This document shows, piece by piece, positions 44,221-53,755 of a DNA stretch of 64,000 nt. A model generated the notes under the pieces. The model worked only from the letters and a program-made list of their open reading frames with translations. It was not told where the DNA came from and searched no databases. Made by a program: the position numbers and the translations under genes. The first letter of the stretch is position 1; the number at the start of each line of letters is the position of its first letter. Source of the DNA: Hansfordia pulvinata (lineage: Eukaryota > Ascomycota > Sordariomycetes > Xylariales); assembly GCA_006538405.1 (NCBI GenBank), contig BJKQ01000002.1, positions 3,782,001-3,846,000 on the forward strand. The letters are read 5' to 3'.

Positions 44221-45586
44221 TCAGTTGGGCACGTACGCGGGCGGGTGGGTGCTGAGGGCGCCGCCGTCGGAGACGAGGACGTGGCCGTTGAGGTAGGCGC
44301 CGGCGCGGCCGGCGAGAAAGAGGATGGCGCCGGCCATGTCCTGGGCGTCGCCAGCGCGGCGGGCGGGGACCAGGGAGGCGGGCCAGCCCTCGGCGCCGTG
44401 CTCGGCGTCCATGGCGTCGATGCGCGAGTGCGTCAGCTCGCTTGGGTAGACTTTTTTTTTTGGAAAAAAAAAAGATAAAAAAAGAAGCTTCATGTTAGAT
44501 AAAGGGGCGTTTTCGAAATGCGAGAGAGATAGGTAGATAGATAGAAAGGACTCACACCCGGGACAAATGGCGTTCGAGCGGATGCCGTGCGGGACGAGGA
44601 CGGTGGCCAGCTGCTTGGCCATGTGGACGACGGCGGCCTTGGAGGCGCTGTACGCCCACCCGGAGCGGGGGAAGCGGTTGAAGGCGGCGCCGCTCCCCGT
44701 GGCGATGAACTGGCTCGACTGGCTCCTCCTCCCTGTCCTCCTCCTGCCGTCGTGGCCAACACCACCGCCCTCTTCCCTCGCCCGGTTCCCCGCGTCGAGC
44801 AGGCCCAGGAACGCCACGGCCGTGAAGTACGCGGCGGAGACGTTGACCTCGAAGGCGCGCGCGAACTGCGCCGGGTCCGCGTCCCACAGGCTCTGCCGCA
44901 TGGACTCGAGGGAGGCTCCCGGGGCGGTGGCCCCCGGGGCCAGGGACCTGCCGCCCAGGGTGGGGCCGGAGACCCCGGCGTTGGCGACGACCAGGTCTGC
45001 GTGGCCCTCGGCGGCGCGGACCGCGTCGGCGGCGGCGGCGAGGTCGGGCTTGGAGGTCACGTCGCACCGGAGGGGGTGGATGCGGCCGTGTTTCTTGATG
45101 TTTTCAATACTTCTGTCTTTTGTTTCTTTTTTCTTCCATCGCAAAAAGGGTGAATACGAATCGAGAGGGAAGTGCAAGAGCAGGTTTTGATGCTTGGGTG
45201 TCACGAGGAATCACTTGCGACCGAGAAAAGGAAGAGTGGGAAAGAGGGAGACTCACGGCTGTGGCGGCGGCGCTGTCGAGAACCTCCTGCCGGCGCCCGA
45301 GGATGTACACCGTGGCGCCGTTGGCCTCGAGGGCCTGCGCCATCATGAGGCCGATGCCTGCGCGCGCGCGCGTGCCGGTGTCAGTGGGGGCATAGATGTA
45401 TTCAGGGGTTCAAGCGGCCAGATCAGTGTGTAAGTGCCCTTGCCTTGCACACCACCCCGCGCGGCGGGGCTACCTGGAAGGCATGAGTAAGGTAGGTAGG
45501 TACGCACCTGTGCCGCCGCCCGTGATGACGGCTACCAGGCCCTCCACGCCGAAGAGGCTGGCGGCGTCGATTGGGGGCGAAGTCAT
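44221..45586 (-). CDS. Short-chain dehydrogenase/reductase (SDR)
   Basis: Four exons, 45586-45508, 45357-45257, 45093-44556 and 44450-44221, encode 315 aa. The introns are 45507-45358 (GTGCGT), 45256-45094 (GTGAGT) and 44555-44451 (GTGAGT). Splicing restores the NAD(P)-binding motif TGGGTGIG (residues 22-29), KHGRIHPLRCDVTSK and the conserved PGFYPSELT. Other motifs are VVANAGVSG, the strand FIATGSGAAF, and the catalytic YSASK. The closing segment is FLAGRAGAYLNGHVLVSDGG. Classical SDRs oxidise or reduce alcohols and carbonyls with NAD(P)(H). Sequences of this kind are often annotated as 3-oxoacyl-ACP-reductase-like, but the substrate cannot be inferred. A Gly/Arg/Gln-rich insert precedes the FIATGS strand. 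The acceptors of introns 2 and 3 lie in A-rich tracts, so their exact positions rest on frame and motif fit. Confidence 0.85.
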
Positions 45587-45790
45587 GTTGGGGGTTTTCG
45601 ACTGCCTGTCTTGTACGCAGGAGAGCCGCGCTGTAGTAAAGTAGCAAGTGAGGGTGTACTCGTTCACAGTATCTCCTGGCAACGCAACGTGGCTCGTCCG
45701 TCAATCATGAGTCGGCGGAGGTCGAGAGAGACAGTCGCAGTCGTTGTGTCAAGACAGCAAATTGGTCGGTCATTCAAAAGCACTGTCGAC

Positions 45791-45827
<37 letters not shown>

Positions 45828-46551
45828 GACTAATCAAAGATTCCAAAATCCAATTTGGGAGGGGGCCCCCTCTCTTCCCTGTGATGGGTCGATTTACAGC
45901 GTGTTCGGCAGCAATACACACCTCGTGAGTGGCCTCCTCTCCGTCGGCGTGCTGCGAGCCGCCGCCCGTCGGCAGAAGAGCGCGGTGGTGCGGTGCGGTC
46001 CACCTTTGTGCGTGTGCGCGCGATCACCCAGGGTACTCGCATCTGGCACCATTGCCACATTCGGAAGCGCCGCGAGGGGTGCGGCGGGCCGTCGCCGACT
46101 CCCAGGTGGCATCATCCCGGGTTGCGATAGCGACATGGTCGGCGGCATCCCCGAGATCCAGGCCAGGATCATTCCTGCTGAATGTGACGGCAGCTGCGAG
46201 CAAGCACAGCACATGCGCAGGAGCGTAAGAGAGAGCAGGACTTGGAGCCCGTCACTGAGAGAATAAAATGCTTTTTCGTAACCATCTACCTCTATAACCT
46301 CCTCCTCCTTCTCTGCCCCCACCTCGTGCCCATCATCATTCTCGTCTCGAATTGTTTTGAACCTACAACGCCAAGTATGGTAAGGCGGAAAGAAACTCCT
46401 TACATGCAGTGATTTGGTACCCGGGAAACACACAAGAGCCTCGAAACAGACCGGTTCGGCCTCATTAACGCCCGCCCGGGGCGACGCGAGGTGGTCCGCC
46501 CGCCCCGCGACAGGGCTTTTCCTACCCCTCCTCCTCCTCGGCCCGCTCCCC
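45587..46551. other. SDR 5' flank to RPC40 3' flank
   Basis: The region holds a (AG)16 run and otherwise no supported gene. Frames of 75-180 codons on both strands are overlapping and lack recognisable domains. Confidence 0.5.
45794..45825 (+). repeat. (AG)16 microsatellite
   Basis: A perfect AG/CT dinucleotide run of 32 bp, about 210 bp upstream of the SDR start. A position in the SDR promoter or 5' UTR is possible. Confidence 0.9.
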
Positions 46552-47794
46552 TTAGAACGTCTGCACCATGTCGGTGACCTGCGATCTCAGGGCCTGGCAC
46601 TTCTTCTTGAGCGTCTGGACCGACTCGAGGAATAGCTCGTCGCTGTCCCACTGCCCGGTGCTCTCGATCGAGAAGATGAAGTGGTCCCTCCGCCGGCCCA
46701 GCTTGACCTTGCCGTCGAACTCCGGGTGGCGCAGCACCTCTCGGCTGACCGTGTCGAGCATCGGGTTGACGACGACCGCCTTGTCCTCGCCCTCGTGGCC
46801 CTCGTAGCCGCTGCCCTTGGTCTTGGCCTCCTGCTTGGTCACGGGCTCGGTGGCGGCCACACCGGCCGGGAAGCACTCGACAAACTTGCGGGCGTCCGCG
46901 CCCAGGATCGGCTTGAGGATGCTGATGGTCGGCATGAGGCGGTAGCTGGCCGTGGCCACGGGCGACCATTTGGAGTGGTCCCACCCGTAGCCCTTGTGCA
47001 TGTGTATCTCGACGTCGATCTCCTGGCCGGGCCGCATCTTGGCAATCAGCACGCTGGGGTTGCACGGGCGGATGGCGCCGTCGCCGGAGAAGTACTCCTC
47101 CTGCGTGCCGAGGGGCTGGAAGACAATGTCGCCGGCGTACACGTGGGCGTTGTGGTAGAGCTTGCGCGGGTCCGTCTCCTCGGGGTCGGCGTCCGGGTTG
47201 TTCTCGCAGCGGACCTGCAGCTTGAGCGAGACGGTGTTGTTGTCGTACGTCGTCGAGTACGTGTCCTCGCCCGGCGCGGGCTTCTTCCAGAACTTCATCC
47301 AGTCGCGGATGCCCTCCTTGGAGCCGGTGAAGGGGATGAGGCCGAAGCGGTGGGCTAGGACCTCGTCCTGGATCACCGACGTGTTGTTGTGGACGAAGAC
47401 GGACTCGATGGCCAGGGTGGGGATCTCGGCGATGAGGATGCGGCGGAAGGCGTTGGCGATGGAGGCGTCGATGCCGACGAGGGAGAAGTTGGCCTCGAAC
47501 TGGTCGTTGGCGTGCCATTGTACCCGGAACGACTTCTTGAACTCGTCCTTGTCCCAGGCGTTGTCCTCGTTAATGAAGTTGCCGGGGTAGTCGGTGGAAA
47601 TTGTGTTGGTGACGGTTTCTTTGTTGATTCCCACTGTCTGTGACTGGTGTTAGCAAAGGCCCGGCGTCTGTCATGGAGGAACCGCGAGTGCGTGTAAGAG
47701 GGGCGGAATGACAAAGAAAGTGGGCGGTCTGGCTCACATTGCGCTCCTGCGCCTGCTCGGCGGTAGGCCGACGCTTTCCCGAGGAGGGGGCCAT
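46552..47794 (-). CDS. RPC40: RNA polymerase I and III subunit AC40 (Rpc40/RPAC1)
   Basis: Two exons, 47794-47738 and 47637-46552, with an intron at 47737-47638 (GTGAGC donor, GTCACAG acceptor). They encode 380 aa. The short first exon gives MAPSSGKRRPTAEQAQERN. AC40 pairs with AC19 as the alpha-like assembly heterodimer shared by Pol I and Pol III. Family motifs are VTNTISTDYPGNF, IANAFRRILIAEIPTLAIE, and VLAHRFGLIPF. They continue with IVFQPLGTQ, AKMRPGQEIDVEIHMHKGYG and WSPVATASYRLMP. The C-terminal block is HFIFSIESTGQWDSDELF with the closing helix. The length and the insert are normal for the subunit. Confidence 0.96.
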
Positions 47795-49752
47795 TGTGAG
47801 GGGATTGTAGCGGGTTGGGTGGTGCTTCCGGCGCCTTTCGGTCGTCGGCGAGGTGTCAGGGGGAGCGGCCTGGCGGGTGGACGTCCAGAGGGTGGTGGTG
47901 GGTGGGTAGGTGGGCAGGCTGGGTCGATGGTGGGCGGGACGCACGAAGGGATCGTCACTTTTTGCGCCGGGCATTCCACCACGGAAGCCTCAAAAAATTG
48001 ACCTCGCTGCCCCGGGCGCTCCTTCCGCCGCACCTCTGCCGCATGGCGCTCGTCTTTTCAACGTTATCGATAATGAGCTTAGCGCACTCTAACTCTACAC
48101 GGGTTGAGACTAGTGTCAATAGCAGAAAACTACTAAAGCCACTGTATGACATAGCCGAACTGCGCAAACACCTCCAAAGTTCGAGCATCCACTTCAGCGA
48201 CAGCAGCTTCAAGGCCCATTGACATTGCATCTGCAACCCATATCTTGCTCCATTCTGATGAGAAACTGTATCGGAATGCAGTTGACAGGCGATAGCAATT
48301 GATATTCGTTGGTGGAGGTCTGGTAGGCCGAGCCAGCGCACCTTGCATCGAGATTCGCAGAGGTTGATGTTGAGTCTCCTATTTCTCTGCTTCTCTTTCT
48401 TGTAGTTTCCCTCGGGTTACATCTACGGACCAAGGATCTCGAATATGGACTGGCAGAGCATCACTTGGCATCAGTCTGGAAAGGGAGAACGACACTGCCG
48501 AGGGGAACATCATCAACCTCTCCGTCCAGTGAGTGCGGCGTACGCTGTTGTGTGCCTGGTATTGCCGTGGTCTGCTGTAGTCCGTACGAACGGCGTCGCT
48601 GGGCCGACAATACTGTCAATGCCAATATGGCTTGGAAGCTCCAGTCGATGGCTGGCTGCATCCTCGTGACAGTGCGGTCATAGACCAAAAACACGACAAC
48701 TACCGCCAGCCTAAGTCACAGAGCGCGACGGCCGCAATCCCACGAACACTCCTGACCCTCGACCACTCTGGCGCCAGTCATGGAGACGGTGAGCGACTCG
48801 AGTCGGGCGGCGAGCACCTCGACAACACCTCCGAGTCCCGACGACCCGAGGCACGGCAGCTCTTCCCGCGATGGATGTGCATTTTGGTAGTGGTGGTGGT
48901 GGCGGTAGTGATGGTGATGAGTCGTCTCCGCCACCATGACCAGCAGAAGAGCGGGCCTCGCACGGCCTGGACTTTTGACAGGACTTCCCCGCCGAGACCT
49001 CGCTCTCCCGCCGCCCCCGTCCGCGCCCCTGGTCGATGAGGGCTACTGTGATCGCTGACTACGAGACGCGGCGGTGCCGTGGCCTGGGACGGCTTGGCGA
49101 ACGGGTAGGTAAGGTAGCCGAGTTTTATTTTCATTTTTATTCTCATTTTAGGGCGGGCGTCGTGGAGCTGTCAGGACCAGCGAGATGACTGTGCTGCCAT
49201 TCGGGCACCCTGTCATATTATATTACTGGAGGAAACTATAGCCGATGGCGGTGGTGTATACATTTCCAAGAATCGACATGCGCCGCTGATGAGGTGAGAA
49301 TGGGCAAAGGCAAGCTCCGTGTCCATTGGATGTCGATGGAACTGATGTGAGGTTCGCCATATCGCCACTCCCAGAGCGGGGCATATCCCAGAACTAACTA
49401 GCCTGTCTAGGGGAACGGTGGTCACCGTGCAGGATTCTGACTACAGTCGAGGCTGACGACAAGGTACAGTCGAGGCTGACGACAAGGTACAGTCGAGGCT
49501 GACGACAAGGTCTATTTATGTCGGAGTTTGCATTCAGCACAGAAAACCTTGACGGGTGGCTTCTGCTCGCTCGCTCGGGTCTCTCGGCGCAGCCGGGCTG
49601 CGGCGCCCGTTCCGATTCAACGACTCTCACAATACAAAAGACTCCAGCTCCTCCGACAAGGCCTGGGAGGTTGAACAAAGCACTCTGGCATCGCAACATA
49701 TCTTTCCCTCGCACCTCACTTTCCACCCACCACTATCGCTGCTCGAGCCAAG
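47795..49752. other. Gene-poor region upstream of RPC40
   Basis: The RPC40 promoter lies at the left. A frame at about 48632-49039 contains one hydrophobic segment (WMCILVVVVVAVVMVMS) that comes from a GTG/GGT repeat; I do not call it a gene. A three-copy 23-bp tandem repeat is at 49443-49511. Confidence 0.5.
49443..49511 (+). repeat. 23-bp tandem repeat, 3 perfect copies
   Basis: Three perfect adjacent copies of a 23-bp unit that begins acagtcgaggctgacgac and ends aaggt. The array ends about 240 bp upstream of the start of the small secreted protein gene. Confidence 0.92.
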
Positions 49753-50136
49753 ATGATGCTCAACAACCTCTGTCGACTCTTCCTCGCCGGTGTCGCTGGC
49801 GTGGCGTTTGTGCAGGCAGACACCGTGGCCGAGTTCAAGAAAAGCAGAAGCACGACCGTCATAGAAAGCACCGTCTCCGCGGGTACGATGGAGGTTAAGG
49901 AGATCGAAGACGCCGGGAAAGCAACCGTGGTCGACATCACCTGGGAATCCTACGAGTATGCGCATTTCTTCGAGGAATACAGGGAGGCAAGCAGATTCGA
50001 GCAATTACTCGAGCACGTTGACGACGAGGGCTACGTGGAGGATGAGGGAGAAAAGGTTGGCCCCGGTAGCCCCCAAATGACCACGACACACGACTACGAC
50101 CCCAAATACAAATATGTCGTCTTTGTCGAAGCTTAG
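49753..50136 (+). CDS. Small secreted protein, unknown function
   Basis: Single exon of 127 aa with a clear signal peptide (MMLNNLCRLFLAGVAGVAF, likely cut after VQA). The mature part is acidic, with Glu/Asp/Tyr-rich stretches such as WESYEYAHFFEEYREASRF and HVDDEGYVEDEGE, and the C-terminus is KYKYVVFVEA. It has no cysteine after the signal peptide, unlike a typical disulfide-rich effector. ATGs at 49753 and 49756 are both possible. I do not recognise the family. The gene is isolated, with no neighbour within 1.2 kb. Confidence 0.6.
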   Translation: MMLNNLCRLFLAGVAGVAFVQADTVAEFKKSRSTTVIESTVSAGTMEVKEIEDAGKATVVDITWESYEYAHFFEEYREASRFEQLLEHVDDEGYVEDEGEKVGPGSPQMTTTHDYDPKYKYVVFVEA

Positions 50137-51428
50137 GTACCTAGGTAGCGGAACAAACCTCTGTCCTCAGCAATCGCATGTCCACTGCCCGATTACAGAG
50201 AAGCTCTTCGCTGCAGGTCATTAGTAGATTACCTGCTTCATTTACGAGATGGATATGGAATTAGACAAATAGATATTCAAATCGGCAGCAACGCAGAGGG
50301 TGCTCGTCTCGCGCGGGTACTGCCTGAATATTATTGTATTCGCACTGTCAGTTTGCGTTTAGGGTCGTCCAGACTCTTCGGCTCCGAGATGTGGTCTTCC
50401 CGGTTCTCAGTGGCTGAGCTCTCAACTACCTACGCAGATAAACTTGTCGTCCTGAGTTGGTAGCCAGTATTGGCAATCTGTCACTGTCGTCGGCCCATTC
50501 GACCTGGAAACCAAGTCGTCAAAGCAGAACAGGTCCCCGCTGACGCATGGAACTCACCTTGTCTCGTTACCGCCTCCCCAATCGAGCGATCTGAGTGGCT
50601 TTTGGAAAGGGATAGTGCTTTTATGTACCAACGTACGTACCGTGTATGAAGTACATTCTACAGATCAGATACCTGGTACCTACCTACCTGGTGATCATTG
50701 AATATACCGTATGTACCTACTTAAGAGGCTCTGGACATGGGTGGTCATGTTATCTTATGTAGGTACCTCAGGTAAGTGACTCTGTTCCGGCTGAGCCAGC
50801 GACATCACATCTCGGCCAGGCACCACGATGAGTCATGTTCGCCTTCCCTCGCTTCACACTCTTCTAGAGCTCGGGCTTGCCCCAAGCCCGTCACCTCCCG
50901 TCAAGCGGCAGTGCCATCAATGACCAGGTATCTTGAGGAATTGGCCGCTGGGAGATGAGGCCGAGAGATGGCCGTCTTGTGTGCTGGCCGAGGCAAGGCA
51001 CGCGGCAGTGCTCTTCCCGCTTGCCATGATATCGATGAGCGGTGCTCCATGGCCGAGGCAAGCTTTGCTGACAGCTAACAACCCCGACTTCTGCGTGTAG
51101 GCAAGAACTCTAGTCTTCACCGAGCCGTTAGCCAGGCACAGCCGTTAGCCGTGGCGGCGGCGGCGGCGACGGCGGCGTCGTTGTCGTCGACTACCTAACC
51201 AGCGGCCGCGCCCCTTCACCCACTGTGTCACTGTCACGACGCGACATGAGATGGCCTTCCCCATCGTGACCCAGACGAATAAAGAACGAGGGCCCCTCCT
51301 TCACCCGCAGCACCTCTTCGCCTTTCCCAACGTTCCCACGCCATCCACCGCCCCAAACTCACAAGAGCCGCATTCCCCCAATAGCGAACATCTCTCCTGG
51401 CCCGGCAGACACTTGCAAAACAACCACG
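50137..51428. other. Intergenic, GTAC/ACCTACC-rich
   Basis: The stop of the secreted protein is followed by aggtacctaggta. The stretch at 50630-50775 is dense in ggtacctacctacc-type words. A (GGC/GGCGGC)n stretch lies at about 51151-51175. No gene seen. Confidence 0.5.
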
Positions 51429-52062
51429 ATGGCCCGCTCTACCCTGCGCTCTCTCCTCGCCTTCCTGCTACTGCTTGCCCTGCCGTCCTCCGCGGCAGCC
51501 GCCCGCGTCGTCGCCCGGGCCGACCGCGGGGACGACCCGCCCGCCGCCCCGAGCACGGACACGGACACGGACAGAGCAGCGGCAGCGGACCGCCCGCGGT
51601 CGTCGTGGTGGGGCTGCACCCACTGCATGTACACCGCGGGGCTGGCCAGCGGCGGCGGAGCCCTCGGCGCGCGGCGACTTCGAGGGCTGCGTGGGCCGCG
51701 GCGCGTGCAAGCCGGGCGCGGCCGTCGACCTGCGGGCCGCGTACCCGCGGGGCGGGGGGTACCCGAGCAGAGAGGAGGTCAACAAGCTGTCCGTTGCGTG
51801 GATCTCCTGCCTGACGTCCGTGGAGGGGGTCAGGCAGCAGTGGGAGCGGGCGCGGGCCCGGGGAGGCGAGCCGCGAGCCGAAGTCGCCGGCAGCAGCGCC
51901 CTGGGGGTGTGCCGGGGGCGGGACCTGTGTCCCGCGTGGGCCGCCCGGGACTACGCCGATATGTTCGGCGGGGGGTACGCCCCTGCGGGCTACATCGCGG
52001 CTGTCCGCGCTGCTTTCTCGCTGACCGACGCGTCCCCCAAGTTCGGCATGCTGTCGGGATAG
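51429..52062 (+). CDS. Secreted cysteine-containing protein, reading frame interrupted
   Basis: The ATG at 51429 opens a strong signal peptide (MARSTLRSLLAFLLLLALPS, cut near AAA). The frame continues through a Thr/Asp repeat to WWGCTHCMYTAGLASGGG at about 51650. The downstream part, in a different frame, starts GDFEGCVGRGACKPG and ends FSLTDASPKFGMLSG before a stop at 52062. It contains Cys-bearing segments VAWISCLTSVEGV and GVCRGRDLCPAW. The switch lies in a GGC-rich run near 51645-51665. I found no intron of plausible size there. It looks like one extra base (or two missing) in the repeat: assembly error, true mutation or very unusual splicing. Total size would be about 210 aa. Family unknown. 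Confidence 0.5.
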
Positions 52063-53524
52063 GAGCGACAGGGCTCGGCTGGTTTCACGGATACTGTGCT
52101 GCAAGAAGCACCTTCGGGCGGAAGGGATCAAAAGTGATGCATGGGCAGATGGCGGAGATTAGGCCACGCTCTGATAGAAGTCCGTGTCCGGATAGATGGG
52201 CTCATCTGGTGCATTATTAGGCCACACTCTGGTAGGAGTCCGTGTCCGAATAGACGGGCTCTGCCTGATGCATTGCCTGTCGGTACCGGGTGGCGCATGT
52301 TATTCCGAGGCGAGGCAGTCAACCGTAGGCAAACCCCCCCTGCAGCTGGTCGCCCATGCTGCGATTTGCACGAGACAACCCTCACTTCGATGGGCTCCTC
52401 AAGGTTACCCAGCACTGCCTGCAGGTGCCCTGGCGTACAGCTGCATTGGCCAACTATGGTAGCCCTGGTTTGTCGATGGGACGCACTCGTGTCACAGAAA
52501 GACGCCCCCACAAGACTCGCCCACCAAGCATCCAGCTGCAGACCACCAGCCAGAGCCAGTTTGGACTCGCGAGATAAAAGTTGCACGTAGAGTGCGGCGC
52601 CTCACACCAACGACGCCGGAACTCATGCCACACCGGCAGAACGCAGCCGTTCTCGCAGCGCGGGAAAAAGTCTCGCGCATGTATGTATTCGAGGCGCCTT
52701 ATATATATATGATGAAACCCCCCTTCCGCGCAGAAGGCGCTGCGCCCCTCAAGGCTTATGCCAATCTCGAGGAACCAGGCAGGAGTGCTGGAATATCAGA
52801 AAAAGGACCCTTGACTTGCTTTGACCACCCAAACAACCTGGAAAACAGAGAGCCGACAAAGAAACGCCCATCCTCTCTGTGGCGTCCCGGACTTTGGAAG
52901 AAGACCAGACCAGACCAGACTAGGACAACAAAAAAGACACACGAAATCAGAACCAAGGGAAGAAAGATCAAGAACTCCATTTGGACCCCCAAACACCGGT
53001 TTCTATCTATAGCTGAAACGGGGAGTCGCCCCCATGTTACGAGATTAAGAAGCAGCGAGCCACCCATTGAAAACCCCTAGCGGAGGCGAGCCGGACGGCC
53101 AGCCAAACCGGACGAGTCGGGGTGGTGAGAGGCAGGGGGATATGAACGGGCCCGCCCGTGGTCCTTGAAAGGTTCCCCTCCCCCCCCTCCACCTCGACCC
53201 AGCCGGACATCTGAAACGTTGACATCTGATCTCGGCCGCCGTGGGTGGAGAGGGTCCAAACAATCGACGGAATCCCGACGTCCTCCGGGAGGGGGACGCG
53301 GAAGGGGGAGGGGGGCAAGGGTGGGAGGCCAAAAAAGCGCCGGACCGTCCCGCCCTCGACCCCCCAGCTGCCGAACGCCAATCGCTCTTCCGACCCAAAT
53401 TGTGCAAGTCCATACCCGTCAACGGCACAGAAAAGGTCAGGGAGGCGGGCCAGCAGGCAAGTCCCGACCCTTTCTCCCTGTGGCTCACCCACCCCCCTCC
53501 GTTCCTCGCCTCCTCACCGACGCC
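52063..53524. other. Intergenic with diverged tandem duplication
   Basis: Right after the secreted-protein gene is a two-copy about 58-bp tandem duplication at 52158-52274. The remainder shows purine-rich stretches (52800-53000) but no supported gene. Confidence 0.5.
52158..52274 (+). repeat. Two-copy 58/59-bp tandem duplication, transition-diverged
   Basis: Copy 1 is 52158-52215 and copy 2 is 52216-52274, both starting attaggccac and ending tgcatt. The first 47 bases differ only by transitions, five in total. The ends differ by more changes and one indel. Confidence 0.8.
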
Positions 53525-53755
53525 TCAGCGGTAGCGGTGGTGCGTGGTGCGCTTCTCGTGGTAGTACGTCGGGGAGGAGCGGCGGGCAGCGTAGTTGTGC
53601 GGCAGCGCGGCGCGGTAGTGGCCGCCGCCGTGGTGGTGGTGGTGGCCGCTGTGGTGGTGGTGGTGGCCGTGGTGGTACGACCGCGTCACCGGGTAGATGT
53701 CCTCGCGGTAGTAGTACCGCTTGGGGCGCGACGTGGGCATGAGTCCGAAGCACAT
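53525..53755 (-). CDS. Small histidine-rich protein
   Basis: Frame of 76 aa starting MCFGLMPTSRPKRYYYRED, followed by YHHGHHHHHSGHHHHHGGGHY, and ending KRTTHHRYR. The N-terminal MCFG, then a Tyr/Arg-rich stretch and a His-rich core, is a pattern I associate with small uncharacterised proteins of filamentous ascomycetes, which supports a real gene. Poly-His could bind divalent metals, but that is inference. An MCFG start without a following CAAX or clear N-myristoylation Gly2 gives no targeting clue. A (GAAA)n tract lies just upstream of the ATG in the mRNA sense (+ strand 53765-53793). Three CAC/GTG-rich runs make slippage variation likely. Confidence 0.55.
   Translation of the reverse strand: MCFGLMPTSRPKRYYYREDIYPVTRSYHHGHHHHHSGHHHHHGGGHYRAALPHNYAARRSSPTYYHEKRTTHHRYR

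Noticed and set aside
46400..47518. 372-codon minus frame overlapping RPC40
   Set aside because: It is a shifted-frame shadow of RPC40, rich in Arg, His and Pro.
48632..49039. Single-pass membrane protein candidate
   Set aside because: The hydrophobic segment derives from a GTG-rich repeat and the rest shows no protein-like conservation signal.
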